Made by a program: the position numbers and the translations under genes | Notes under the pieces: generated by a model | The model's input: the letters and a program-made list of their open reading frames with translations, nothing else | Database searches by the model: none | Told to the model about the DNA's origin: nothing | Assembly (NCBI GenBank): GCA_947062675.1 | Contig: CAMSQM010000002.1 | Span: forward strand, 57,972 to 121,971 | Source: an uncultured Roseburia sp. | GTDB taxonomy: Bacteria > Bacillota > Clostridia > Lachnospirales > Lachnospiraceae | Reading direction: 5' to 3' | DNA: 64,000 nucleotides | In this document: in pieces, positions 1 to 9,328 of the stretch | Numbering within the stretch: the first letter of the stretch is position 1 | Layout of the letters: every line of letters begins with the position of its first letter

Positions 1-1077
1 TTCCATTCCGCTCCCCGCTTCCGCTTCCAGACCGGGCAGTCTGATCTGTCCATCCTGCTCTGTATCCGGGTCTCTCTTTTCCCCGCACGGCACCACAAAG
101 AAACCACACTCCGCACCCTTCATCCGGGCAAACACACGCTCCGCGTCTTCTCTCCGGCTTATTTTCTGAAAATGCTCCGCCACCTCATTTTTTGATGCCG
201 TCAGCTCAAACCGGCTGAGCAGATTCTTAAATTCAAGCTTTTTGCACAGAAGGTATGCCTCCTCCGTATAAAGATCTGAAATATTTTCCAGCCTGGCGGC
301 TTTTCTGTCATATACAATATCGGCGTGAAGGTCAATCGTCGCCAGCGTTTTACTCATCTGTGCGAGCTCATAATGTTCTTTCAGGTTTCTGCTGGCGCGC
401 GGAGGCCGTATCTCATCGACATGCGCATAGGCATTCTCAATACTGCCGTACTGCGCGATCAGCGCCGTCGCCGTCTTTTCCCCGATTCCCGGAACGCCCG
501 GGATATTGTCGGAGGCATCCCCCATCAGTGCCTTCACATCAATAAACTGCGTCGGGGTCACCAGGTATTTTTCCTGCACCTCCTTCGCATTATAGTCCTC
601 GATCTCTGTCCCGGTCCGCTTCGTCTTCGGGATCCGTACCCTGACCTGCTCAGAAGCAAGCTGCAGAAGGTCCCTGTCCCCCGAGACAATGGAGACGGTA
701 AGACCGTCTGCTTCCCCCTGCTTCGCGATTGTCCCGAGCAGATCGTCAGCCTCGTAGCCGCCTTTCTCCACGATCACAACTCCCATGGCCCTGAGCATCT
801 CCTTCATCAGCGGAACCTGCTCCCGCAGCTCCTCCGCCATCGGCTTCCTGGTCCCCTTGTATTCTTTATACATTTCGTGGCGGAACGTCGGCTGCGACAC
901 ATCAAAAGCGACGGTCAGATAATCCGGCTGTTCCTCCTCAAGAATCTTAAACATAATATTCAGAAAACCATACACCGCATTGGTGTGAAGCCCCTCGGAG
1001 CTGGTCAGATCAGGAATTCCGAAAAATGCCCGATTCAGAATGCTGTGACCGTCTATCAAAACCAGCTTTTCACTCAT
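1..1077 (-). CDS. polA: DNA polymerase I, N-terminal (5'-3' exonuclease) part; truncated by window edge
   Basis: Reverse-strand translation from ATG at 1077 reads MSEKLVLIDGHSILNRAFFGIPDLTSSEGLHTNAVYGFLNIMFKIL..., typical of the PolA 5' nuclease domain. Confidence 0.93.
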   Translation of the reverse strand, partial: MSEKLVLIDGHSILNRAFFGIPDLTSSEGLHTNAVYGFLNIMFKILEEEQPDYLTVAFDVSQPTFRHEMYKEYKGTRKPMAEELREQVPLMKEMLRAMGVVIVEKGGYEADDLLGTIAKQGEADGLTVSIVSGDRDLLQLASEQVRVRIPKTKRTGTEIEDYNAKEVQEKYLVTPTQFIDVKALMGDASDNIPGVPGIGEKTATALIAQYGSIENAYAHVDEIRPPRASRNLKEHYELAQMSKTLATIDLHADIVYDRKAARLENISDLYTEEAYLLCKKLEFKNLLSRFELTASKNEVAEHFQKISRREDAERVFARMKGAECGFFVVPCGEKRDPDTEQDGQIRLPGLEAEAGSGME

Positions 1078-1101
1078 ATCCCATCTCCAGTCTCAGATTG
1101 T

Positions 1102-2892
1102 TCAGATTGCACGCGTGTAATGCCTCAGCCACTCATTTTCCTCCTCCGTCATGTGCGGGGACAGAGTATCATATACCATTTTGTGGTAATCGTTGAGCAT
1201 CTTTCTCTCACGCCCCGTCATCTCCTCCGGCAGGATAGCATCAAGGTCAATCGGAGCATAGGTGATATTTTCAAAAACCATAAACTGTCCATACTCGTTC
1301 TTCTCCGCTTTGCGGCAGACCAGCTCGTTTTCGAGACGGATCCCGTACTTTCCTTCCAGATAAACGCCTGGCTCGTCCGTCGTGATCATCCCCTCCTCCA
1401 GAACACCGCTGTCCTGGCGCTCAGGGACAATCTTCCAGCGAAAGCCGTTCGGACCCTCATGGACGTTGAGCAGATAGCCGACGCCATGTCCTGTCCCGCA
1501 TCTGTAATCAATTCCCATGTCCCAGAGCGGTCCCCGTGCGAGTATATCAAGGCTGACGCCTCTGCATCCGTACAGAAACTTCGCGTTTGCAAGCGCGAGA
1601 TTGGATCGGCAGACCGCCGTAAAATGCCGCCGCATCTCGTCCGTGAGCGGGCCGAGCGCCATTGTTCGCGTGATATCGGTCGTTCCCTCATAATAATGAC
1701 CGCCCGAATCCACGAGCAGAAATCCCTCCGGCTTTAGCTCCGCATCCGATTCCGGGGTGGCCGCATAGTGCATCATGGCAGCATTCGGGCCATATGCGCA
1801 GATCGTGTCAAAACTGATATCCAGAAAATGCTCCTGCTCCTGTCTGCGCTCTCTCAGATAATCAGACGCGGAAATCTCCGTCATCGGAATCCTGCCGATC
1901 TGTGTCTTCAGCCAGTACATAAATTTCGTGAACGCGACGCCGTCCCGTACATGCGCGAGGCGGGTGTTATCAACCTCAACCGGATTCTTGACCGCCTTCA
2001 TCAGCTCTGTCGGATTCTTTTTGTCCACGATCTTACAGTCCGGATGCAGACTGCACGCAATGCGGTAATTGACCACACTGCGGTCCAGAAGCACGCAGGT
2101 ATCCGCCGGAATGGACGGCACGTACCCGTAAATTGCCTCGTAAGGTCTCACCGTTATACCGTATTTATCCAGATACGACCGGATCTGTTCCGTCACCAGC
2201 TCCTCCTGCAGAAACCAGATACACTCTGCGTCCGTCACTGCCAGATAAGAGAGTACGACCGGCACATGATCGATATCGCCTCCGCGGATATTCAGAAGCC
2301 AGGCGATATCGTAGAGCGAGGTGAGGATGTGCACACCGGCCTCCTCCTTTTTCATCTCTTCCCTCAGGCAGGAAAGCTTGTCCGCGGTATTTCTTCCACT
2401 GTAACACTCTTCGAGCAGAAACAGCGGCTCCTTCGGAAGAGCCGGACGGTCCTCCCAGATCAGGCCGGCCAGATCCTCGTCCACATGCAGCGTCGCGCTC
2501 TTCTGCTCCGCAATCCTGCGGAATTTTTCGCCCAGCTTTGCGTTTACCACCCTTCCGTCAAACCCAAGACAACCGTGTTCCGGAAGCTTTTCCCTGATAA
2601 AATCCTCCTCTGCCGGCACGCCCTCCACTCCCATGCGGTAAAGCGTGACGGGCGTTCCTGCAAGCTGCTGCTCCGCCTGAACGAAATAACGGCCGTCTGT
2701 CCACAGGCCGGCCTCTGTCTGTGTGATTATGGCGGTTCCCGCGGAGCCTGTAAAGCCCGTGATAAATTTTCTCGCCTTAAAATGATCCCCGACATACTCG
2801 GATTCATGGAAATCGGATGTCGGAATCACATAAAGGTCAATCTTCCTCTCTCTCATCTCACTGCGCAGCGCGCCAAGTCTCTCCTGTATCAT
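1102..2892 (-). CDS. pepP: Xaa-Pro aminopeptidase (M24 family, aminopeptidase P)
   Basis: 596 aa; M24 motifs DSGGHYYEGTTDITRT, GTGHGVGYLLNVHEGPNG, ITTDEPGVYLEGKYGIRLENEL. Confidence 0.93.
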   Translation of the reverse strand: MIQERLGALRSEMRERKIDLYVIPTSDFHESEYVGDHFKARKFITGFTGSAGTAIITQTEAGLWTDGRYFVQAEQQLAGTPVTLYRMGVEGVPAEEDFIREKLPEHGCLGFDGRVVNAKLGEKFRRIAEQKSATLHVDEDLAGLIWEDRPALPKEPLFLLEECYSGRNTADKLSCLREEMKKEEAGVHILTSLYDIAWLLNIRGGDIDHVPVVLSYLAVTDAECIWFLQEELVTEQIRSYLDKYGITVRPYEAIYGYVPSIPADTCVLLDRSVVNYRIACSLHPDCKIVDKKNPTELMKAVKNPVEVDNTRLAHVRDGVAFTKFMYWLKTQIGRIPMTEISASDYLRERRQEQEHFLDISFDTICAYGPNAAMMHYAATPESDAELKPEGFLLVDSGGHYYEGTTDITRTMALGPLTDEMRRHFTAVCRSNLALANAKFLYGCRGVSLDILARGPLWDMGIDYRCGTGHGVGYLLNVHEGPNGFRWKIVPERQDSGVLEEGMITTDEPGVYLEGKYGIRLENELVCRKAEKNEYGQFMVFENITYAPIDLDAILPEEMTGRERKMLNDYHKMVYDTLSPHMTEEENEWLRHYTRAI

Positions 2893-2912
2893 GATGCTCT
2901 CCTTCGTCTGTT

Positions 2913-3374
2913 TTATGATGTAAATTCAAAAAATTTCGTATCAAGCTCCGGATAAGAGCGTTTCAGGGAGATCGGCCTGCCGGAACGGCTCAGAAAACAG
3001 TGCGAACTTCTCCCCGTCGTGCGCAGCTCCCCGGTCTCCTTGTCTGTCATGCGGTACTCCACCTCAAGCTTCACCCCGGTGTATCTGACGATCCGGGTCT
3101 CGATCACGATCACATCATCAAAATGCACCATACTGTGATACTCACAGGAAACCGACAGTACAGGGCTGATAATCTCCATCTCCTCCATCTGTCTGTAAGA
3201 CAGACCGATCTGGTTCATCAGATCCATGCGGGCCTCCTCCATCCAGCGGATATAATTGGAATGATGGATAATACCCATCTGATCTGTCTCATAATACTTC
3301 GCGTGATGTTCGTACGGGCGGATTCTGATATCCTCCATCTGCTCCCCGTATACCTCTATCTCTTTCTGTGACAT
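2913..3374 (-). CDS. acyl-CoA thioesterase (4HBT/YbgC-like hotdog fold)
   Basis: RPYEHHAKYYETDQMGIIHHSNYIRWMEEARMDLM is the YbgC/4HBT signature. Confidence 0.88.
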   Translation of the reverse strand: MSQKEIEVYGEQMEDIRIRPYEHHAKYYETDQMGIIHHSNYIRWMEEARMDLMNQIGLSYRQMEEMEIISPVLSVSCEYHSMVHFDDVIVIETRIVRYTGVKLEVEYRMTDKETGELRTTGRSSHCFLSRSGRPISLKRSYPELDTKFFEFTS

Positions 3375-3453
3375 TCAAATCCCTTCTTTCCTGCTGTCAT
3401 ACTATTCTGTATTATCCCATATTGCTTCCCGGATTTCAATGTCAGATTTCACG

Positions 3454-3555
3454 TCAGTCCTCAAAATATTCGCGATAATCTTCCTCATTCGCAAACAGCA
3501 TGTATCTTCCGTCCACATATCCCATGTAACCCGCTTCCACCACATATCCCTTCAT
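3454..3555 (-). CDS. 33-aa microprotein MKGYVVEAGYMGYVDGRYMLFANEEDYREYFED, function unknown
   Basis: Short ORF with a folded-looking amphipathic/aromatic sequence; preceded by AAGGAG-like SD and promoter-like dyads; ORF-track version begins further upstream (3675). Confidence 0.55.
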   Translation of the reverse strand: MKGYVVEAGYMGYVDGRYMLFANEEDYREYFED

Positions 3556-3562
3556 AAATAAA

Positions 3563-3598
3563 ATACACTCCTTTTTTCTCTGATAAAAAGGAGTGTAT
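3563..3598 (-). promoter_or_regulatory. 14-bp perfect inverted repeat (hairpin) enclosing the SD-like AAAAAGGAGTGTAT
   Basis: ATACACTCCTTTTT (3563-3576) / AAAAAGGAGTGTAT (3585-3598), loop 8 nt, just upstream of ATG at 3555. Confidence 0.7.
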
Positions 3599-3607
3599 CC
3601 TGTCACA

Positions 3608-3656
3608 TGTCCCATAAACGGGATATACAGCTGTTTTGTGTCCCAAATACGGGACA
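3608..3656. promoter_or_regulatory. pair of 18-bp operator-like dyads
   Basis: TGTCCCATAAACGGGATA (3608-3625) and TGTCCCAAATACGGGACA (3639-3656), centres 31 bp apart. Confidence 0.6.
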
Positions 3657-3658
3657 GA

Positions 3659-4138
3659 TCACATTTTTGCGGCAAGCTGGAAAAACAGAGCTGAAACGCC
3701 CCACCAGGCGTACAGAATCACTTTGTTTTCCCGAAAAATCAGGTTCCATGTACCAGCGTCCATCGGCACAAGCGGTCCTGACCAGACCAGCGAGCCGATA
3801 CTGAAATAAAGCAGTGAGAGAAAGGCCGCCGCAAACAGAATAAAGGCAATGACTCTGATTACCCTGTTCCTCTCGATATGCAGCTGCATACAAAACAGCT
3901 CAAGCACCAGAAGCGTCCCTGAAAATACAATCCACTGCCCGATAAACCACGTCCGGTAGTCCGACAGCATCGCAATCCCCCGGTCGGACAGCAGGGAAAA
4001 TGGCCAGTAGGTACTGCTTCTCTCGATCACGCCCCCTGAACTCCTCCACGGAACCACAAAAAAGACGATCACTGTAAATACAAAAAATATCAGCCGCCAC
4101 AGACAGGCTGCACCTAGTCTTCTCTCTCTCATCTGCAT
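3659..4138 (-). CDS. hypothetical membrane protein (about 4 TM segments)
   Basis: 159 aa ORF with hydrophobic segments LIFFVFTVIVFFVVPW, WIVFSGTLLVLELF, VIAFILFAAAFLSLLYFSIG. Confidence 0.7.
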   Translation of the reverse strand: MQMRERRLGAACLWRLIFFVFTVIVFFVVPWRSSGGVIERSSTYWPFSLLSDRGIAMLSDYRTWFIGQWIVFSGTLLVLELFCMQLHIERNRVIRVIAFILFAAAFLSLLYFSIGSLVWSGPLVPMDAGTWNLIFRENKVILYAWWGVSALFFQLAAKM

Positions 4139-4161
4139 TTCCTCCGGCTTTTTAAGAGCTT

Positions 4162-4839
4162 TTACAAATTCTCAATCTGCCAGTCAACCGGTTCCACTCC
4201 GTGCTCTTTCAGGAAATTATTTGCCTGGCTGAAATGTTTACATCCGAAAAATCCCCGGTACGCGGACAGCGGACTTGGGTGCGGCGCTTTCAGCACCAGA
4301 TGCTTCGGGTTTGTGAGCATGGAAGCCTTGTTCTGGGCGGGTCTGCCCCAGAGAAAACAGACAATCGGACGATCCTGGGCGTTGACGGCCTGTATCACTG
4401 CGTCCGTAAACTTTTCCCAGCCCATTCCCCTGTGGGAATTCGCCTGATGCGCGCGCACGGTCAGCACCGTATTTAAGAGCAGCACGCCCTGATCCGCCCA
4501 TTTCTTCAGATAGCCGTTATTGGGAATCTCACACCCGAGATCATCGTGAAGCTCCTGGTAAATATTCTGCAGAGAGGGCGGTATCTCTTTCTGCTCCGGC
4601 AGCACGGAAAACGACAGCCCATGCGCCTGATTCACATTGTGATACGGATCCTGCCCCAGCAGAAGCACCTTCACCTGCCCCAGCGGCGTAAAGTGAAACG
4701 CGTTAAAGATATCATCCGCTGGCGGATAAACCGTCGTCTTACTGTACTCTTCCTTTACAAAACGGTACAGTTCACGGTAATACGGCTTGCGAAATTCCTC
4801 CTCGACCGCCGGAAGCCAGTCATTTTCGATCATTGCCAT
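4162..4839 (-). CDS. ung: uracil-DNA glycosylase (family 1)
   Basis: GQDPYHNVNQAHGLSFSV and HPSPLSAYRGFFGCKHFS motifs. Confidence 0.96.
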   Translation of the reverse strand: MAMIENDWLPAVEEEFRKPYYRELYRFVKEEYSKTTVYPPADDIFNAFHFTPLGQVKVLLLGQDPYHNVNQAHGLSFSVLPEQKEIPPSLQNIYQELHDDLGCEIPNNGYLKKWADQGVLLLNTVLTVRAHQANSHRGMGWEKFTDAVIQAVNAQDRPIVCFLWGRPAQNKASMLTNPKHLVLKAPHPSPLSAYRGFFGCKHFSQANNFLKEHGVEPVDWQIENL

Positions 4840-4893
4840 CGTCTCTCCTCCATCGTCACCGGTCATCGCTGATCCGGAGCTTTTCTCTTATGT

Positions 4894-5655
4894 TTATCGT
4901 CTGACACTGACGCCTCTGTCCTTCAGATAATCCTTCAGATCCGCAATTTCCAGCTCTTTATAATGGAACAGTGAGGCGGCCAGAGCCGCGTCAGCCTTTC
5001 CTTCCGTGAGCGCCTCGTAAAAATGCTCTTTCTCCCCCGCTCCTCCGGAAGCTATCACCGGAATCCCGACCTGCTCCGCGATCGTCCTTGTCAGGGCAAG
5101 ATCGTATCCGTTTTTCGTGCCGTCGCAGTCCATGCTTGTCAGAAGAATCTCGCCCGCGCCCAGGCGCTCCGCGCGAAGCGCCCACTCCACGGCGTCAAGC
5201 CCCGTGTCAATGCGCCCGCCGTTCTTATAAATATTCCAGCCGGAACCGTCAGAGCGCCTGCGCGCGTCAATTGCCACCACCACGCACTGGCTCCCGAACT
5301 TTTCTGCCGCCTCGGAAATCAGCTCCGGGCGGCTGATCGCCGCAGAATTAACAGAAATCTTGTCGGCCCCCTCGCGGAGCAGGGACTTAAAGTCCTCCAC
5401 GGTCCGGATTCCGCCGCCCACGGTAAACGGAATAAAAACCTTCTCCGCCACCCTTCGCACCATATCCGTCACCGTCCCTCTGGCATCCGGCGTCGCCGTG
5501 ATATCCAGAAAAACGAGCTCGTCCGCCCCGGCCCTGTCATAGGCCTCCGCAGCCAGAACCGGATCCCCGGCATCCCTCAGATTGACAAAGTGAATCCCTT
5601 TTACGACACGCCCGTTGCTGACATCCAGACACGGGATAATCCTCTTCGTAAACAT
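4894..5655 (-). CDS. hisF: imidazole glycerol phosphate synthase subunit HisF
   Basis: [33 protein letters not shown]... canonical HisF. Confidence 0.97.
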   Translation of the reverse strand: MFTKRIIPCLDVSNGRVVKGIHFVNLRDAGDPVLAAEAYDRAGADELVFLDITATPDARGTVTDMVRRVAEKVFIPFTVGGGIRTVEDFKSLLREGADKISVNSAAISRPELISEAAEKFGSQCVVVAIDARRRSDGSGWNIYKNGGRIDTGLDAVEWALRAERLGAGEILLTSMDCDGTKNGYDLALTRTIAEQVGIPVIASGGAGEKEHFYEALTEGKADAALAASLFHYKELEIADLKDYLKDRGVSVRR

Positions 5656-6279
5656 CTAAAACCTCCCGGCAAAATTCTTAAGTATGCCAAGTCCCACCGC
5701 GCCGCTTTTCTCCGGGTGGAACTGGCAGGCTGCCAGATTCCCCTGTTCCACGGATGCATGAATCCGCACGCCATACTCCGTGGACGCCTTTACAATCCGC
5801 TCGTCCCGGGCTGCAAGGTAATAGGAATGCACAAAGTAAACATACGGCTGTCCGCAGCCATCCATGCCCGGAAGGTCCGAAAACAGTCTCCCGTCACCGG
5901 AAAGCCGGAGAGAATTCCAGCCGATGTGAGGAATCTTCAGACCATCCCCCGCGGGAATCCGCAGAATATCTCCGGGGAGAAGTCCGAGCCCCTCCACGCC
6001 GCCGCTCTCCTCACTGCCGGAAAAAAGCAGCTGCAGACCGAGACAGATCCCGAGCACGGGCCTTTTCTCCACCACCAGCTCTGTCAGGAGTTTATCGAGC
6101 TCATACTTTTTCAGCTGCGCCATCGCCTCCCCGAAAGAGCCGACGCCCGGCAGCACCACCCGGTCCGCCCTCCGGAGGAGTGCGTGATCTCTTGTGACCA
6201 CGCATTCCTCCCCCAGATAGCGGAACGCTTTTTCCACACTCTTTATATTCCCCGCGTCATAGTCAATAATTCCCGTCAT
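5656..6279 (-). CDS. hisH: imidazole glycerol phosphate synthase glutaminase subunit HisH
   Basis: GICLGLQLLFSGSEE and CQFHPEKSGAVGLGILKNF. Confidence 0.96.
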   Translation of the reverse strand: MTGIIDYDAGNIKSVEKAFRYLGEECVVTRDHALLRRADRVVLPGVGSFGEAMAQLKKYELDKLLTELVVEKRPVLGICLGLQLLFSGSEESGGVEGLGLLPGDILRIPAGDGLKIPHIGWNSLRLSGDGRLFSDLPGMDGCGQPYVYFVHSYYLAARDERIVKASTEYGVRIHASVEQGNLAACQFHPEKSGAVGLGILKNFAGRF

Positions 6280-8270
6280 CTGTTCTCCTGTTCCAGAAAG
6301 CCGGCTTTCATCAGAATCCGGTAAAGCTCCTCGGAATAATCACCTCTGCTGCCCTCATCATACAGTTCCAGCGCCTGTTCCGGCGTAATACCAAAACTGC
6401 TGAGCGCACCGGAAGCCTGGCCCTTCACCTGTTCCAGCTCACCGCCGCAGCCATAATTCTGCGCGTCCTCCCTGTATTTCTCACATCTTCCGACCGTGCG
6501 AATCAGGGAATCCAGCGCCATATCATAGATTCCTGACTCCATAAAACTCTGGTATGCGCGGTACTGACCCGCAGCAACCGCCATAATCCGGTATTTTTCA
6601 ACGGCATCCTGATCTTTCTCATTCACTTCCAGACCGGAAACCCTGCGGTATGCTTCCTCATAATTCCCCACACTGTATTCCTGCTCTGCCTCGTCAAAAC
6701 TGCTGGAATATCCGAACAGATTCGTCCCGATCAGCACAAGCGCCAGAAAAGATCCCGCCATGACAAAAATCAGGAACACAGGTACCTTTGGCAGACGCGG
6801 GGAATTGTCAGGCACTTTCGGAGGCTTTGGCTTTTTCGGCTTCTTCTCCTTCGGGGGCTTTTTCGCCTCCTTTTCCTTCTTCTCTTTCGCTTTCTGTTCC
6901 TTCTTTGCCTTCTTTTCCTTCGCCTTTTTTTCTTTTTCTTCTTTTTTCTTCCGTTTCTTCTCCGCTTCTTCCGCTTTCGGGTCCGGAGCCTGCCGGGCAT
7001 TGCTGTTCATCTCATCAAGAAGTTCAAGATTCTCATCTCCCAGCTCCCCGAATCCCGGATCTGCTGCCCCGGGAACCGGAACCGTCCCATCCTCATCTTC
7101 GTCTGCCCCGAAAAACAGCCTGGATAACTTCTGGCCAAAACTCATTTTGTCACCGTCACTGCCCTTTTTCTTCTTCCTGCTCTTCTTTCCGCCACTCTCC
7201 TCCGGATCCGGTCCCTCTCCGAGCATGCCTTCTTCCATACCCAGACTGTCAAAATCATCCAGCCCGTTATCCGCAAAACCCGCATCCCCGCCGGGAAAGC
7301 CGTCATCCAGAGGAGGGAAATCCTCCGTACCGGTATCTGCGTCCAGAGGTGACGCCTTCATCTCCTCCCCGAACGCGGACAGAAATCCACTGGAATCCGC
7401 GGCATCATCCAGCGCATCCACTGCCGTTTCTGCGGCTCCCTCCTCATCCGGCGCGTCTGCCTCCATCATCTTTTCTTTTACACCATTCACGATATCATCC
7501 AGGTTATCCAGAAAAGAATCCTCCGGCTGCTCCTCCCCGGCAGTATCGCCACGGTCCGCTTCTTCCGGGCCAGATGCATCCCCGGCGGAAAAATCATCCG
7601 GCGCGGCGAACAAATCCCCCTCAGCGGAATCCCCGGAGCTCCCGAAGAGATCCCCGTCAGGGATCTCTCCGCCGAAAGAAACATCCGGGCCGGCATCCTC
7701 CTCTCCGGCTTCGTCCGGAGCGCCGAACAAATCTCCCGGCCCTCCGAAAGCATCTGTATCCATGTCTCCGGACAGATCCCCGCCGGAAAAATCCCCCAGC
7801 CCTCCGAAAGCATCTGTATCCATATTTTCCCCGCCGGAAAACGCATCCATTCCGCCGGACACCCCGCCGCTGAACAGATCCCCGTCAGAAAACGTATCTG
7901 CCCCGCCAAACGCGTCATCACTGCCGAAGGCTCCGGAATCTCCAAACGGATCATCCGTCTTCTTTTCACCGGCAGTATCCGCAGATACCTTTTTCGCCAC
8001 ACCTCCGCCGAGTTCATCTTCAAGCTCTTTCTCAAACTGGAGAAGAAAATCATCCGAATTTTCACCCAGCAGAAGCTCATTCTCAAAGGAATCGAAAAAA
8101 TCGTCATCAGGGCCTTTCTTCCGTCTGGGCTTCTCCTTTAACGTCACACGTTCCTGTGCCTCGTCGGCTAATATTTCATCCTCCCACGAAGATCCCGGCA
8201 CTTTTCCGTTTTCCACCAAATTAAGTAATCCGTCAAGATAGTCTTCTGACCTGCTCATGTGTACCTCCAC
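6276..8270 (-). CDS. large low-complexity single-TM protein: acidic/Gly-rich repeats, Lys-rich segment, TM, C-terminal helical (TPR-like) domain
   Basis: 664 aa ORF; 4-bp overlap with hisH; repeats of DMDTDAFGGxGDxF; KKRKKKEEKEKKAKEKKAKKEQ; TM VPVFLIFVMAGSFLALVLIG. Confidence 0.8.
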   Translation of the reverse strand: MEVHMSRSEDYLDGLLNLVENGKVPGSSWEDEILADEAQERVTLKEKPRRKKGPDDDFFDSFENELLLGENSDDFLLQFEKELEDELGGGVAKKVSADTAGEKKTDDPFGDSGAFGSDDAFGGADTFSDGDLFSGGVSGGMDAFSGGENMDTDAFGGLGDFSGGDLSGDMDTDAFGGPGDLFGAPDEAGEEDAGPDVSFGGEIPDGDLFGSSGDSAEGDLFAAPDDFSAGDASGPEEADRGDTAGEEQPEDSFLDNLDDIVNGVKEKMMEADAPDEEGAAETAVDALDDAADSSGFLSAFGEEMKASPLDADTGTEDFPPLDDGFPGGDAGFADNGLDDFDSLGMEEGMLGEGPDPEESGGKKSRKKKKGSDGDKMSFGQKLSRLFFGADEDEDGTVPVPGAADPGFGELGDENLELLDEMNSNARQAPDPKAEEAEKKRKKKEEKEKKAKEKKAKKEQKAKEKKEKEAKKPPKEKKPKKPKPPKVPDNSPRLPKVPVFLIFVMAGSFLALVLIGTNLFGYSSSFDEAEQEYSVGNYEEAYRRVSGLEVNEKDQDAVEKYRIMAVAAGQYRAYQSFMESGIYDMALDSLIRTVGRCEKYREDAQNYGCGGELEQVKGQASGALSSFGITPEQALELYDEGSRGDYSEELYRILMKAGFLEQENR

Positions 8271-8289
8271 TAACCCGCAACTGAAACGC

Positions 8290-8316
8290 GGGGATGTGAT
8301 GAAACATCACATCCCC
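8290..8316. terminator. 12-bp perfect hairpin between cheV-like gene and 664-aa gene
   Basis: GGGGATGTGATG-AAA-CATCACATCCCC; no clear U-tract, so may be an attenuator/processing hairpin. Confidence 0.5.
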
Positions 8317-8331
8317 CTATTCCCTTCAAAC

Positions 8332-9240
8332 TTACTCCATACTCTTATCTATCAGGTTGTCTATGGCTGACACAAGATTGCCGATCTCCGGCTTGGTCAG
8401 CTGGGCGTCAGCTCCCAGCCGCGCGCCCTTGATCCTCATTTCTTCATTCACCAGTGACGAGAAGATAATTACCGGAATCTTCTTCATAATATCATCCGTC
8501 TTGACAAGCTTCGTGAGGCGGTGACCGTCCATCAGCGGCATCTCAATATCCGTGATCAGGCAGTGAACCTTCTCCCGCACATTGCCCGCGCGCCGGTACT
8601 CCACCAGCTTATCCCAGGCTTCCTGCCCGTTCATCGTCACCAGAAGATTCGTGTATCCTGCCTTTTTCAGGCAGTCTGTGATCAGTCTGCTTAAGAGTGG
8701 GGAATCCTCTGCGATCAGGATCGGAGAATCGCATCTCTCGCGCTCGGTCATGCTCTCCACATCCGAGATCCGCAATCCCGTCTCAGGACTGATATCCGTG
8801 ACAATCTTCTCAAAGTCAAGAATAATAATCAGCTTGCTGTCCATCTTGATCACTCCGGTGGAAGCGCTGTTCTCTTCTGTATTGATGGTGGAATCGGGCT
8901 TGATGATGGATTCCCAGGAGACGCGGTGAATTCCCAGAACTGCATCCACATGGAACGCGATATTCAGCTTGTTGAAGTTCGTGATAATGAACAGTCCTCT
9001 GTTCTCCGCATCCTCGGCCATCCCCAGGCACCGCTTCAGATTGACCACGGAAATCATCGTATCACGCGGCATGAAAATCCCCTCGATACACGGATGACCA
9101 TTGGGCACCGGCGTAATCGGCTGATAGGTCAGAATCTCCCTGATCTTTGCCACATTGATGCCATAATGGTTGTTTCCAAGGGTGAACTCCAGGACTTCAA
9201 GTTCATTCGTTCCTGATTCCAGTAAAATATTTGTATCCAT
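8332..9240 (-). CDS. CheV-like chemotaxis protein (CheW domain + receiver domain)
   Basis: LEVLEFTLGNNHYGINVAKIREIL (CheW) and CLITDIEMPLMDGHRLTK (REC phospho-acceptor). Confidence 0.88.
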   Translation of the reverse strand: MDTNILLESGTNELEVLEFTLGNNHYGINVAKIREILTYQPITPVPNGHPCIEGIFMPRDTMISVVNLKRCLGMAEDAENRGLFIITNFNKLNIAFHVDAVLGIHRVSWESIIKPDSTINTEENSASTGVIKMDSKLIIILDFEKIVTDISPETGLRISDVESMTERERCDSPILIAEDSPLLSRLITDCLKKAGYTNLLVTMNGQEAWDKLVEYRRAGNVREKVHCLITDIEMPLMDGHRLTKLVKTDDIMKKIPVIIFSSLVNEEMRIKGARLGADAQLTKPEIGNLVSAIDNLIDKSME

Positions 9241-9328
9241 TACTTCTTCTCCTCTCGCGCAGTATCGCAACGCAATTCCCAAACCTGATCCCATTATAGC
9301 ATACCCCGGCCGGAAATTGCATCTTTTT

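Noticed and set aside
325-2955. Plus-strand ORFs of 470 and 395 aa opposite polA/pepP
   Set aside because: Antisense to well-supported CDSs; Arg/His/Leu-rich low-quality translations typical of spurious GC-rich antisense ORFs.
6760-8241. Long plus-strand ORFs (493 aa and 361 aa) opposite the 664-aa gene
   Set aside because: Ser/Pro-rich mirror of the biased composition of the minus-strand gene; no family features and no independent start context.
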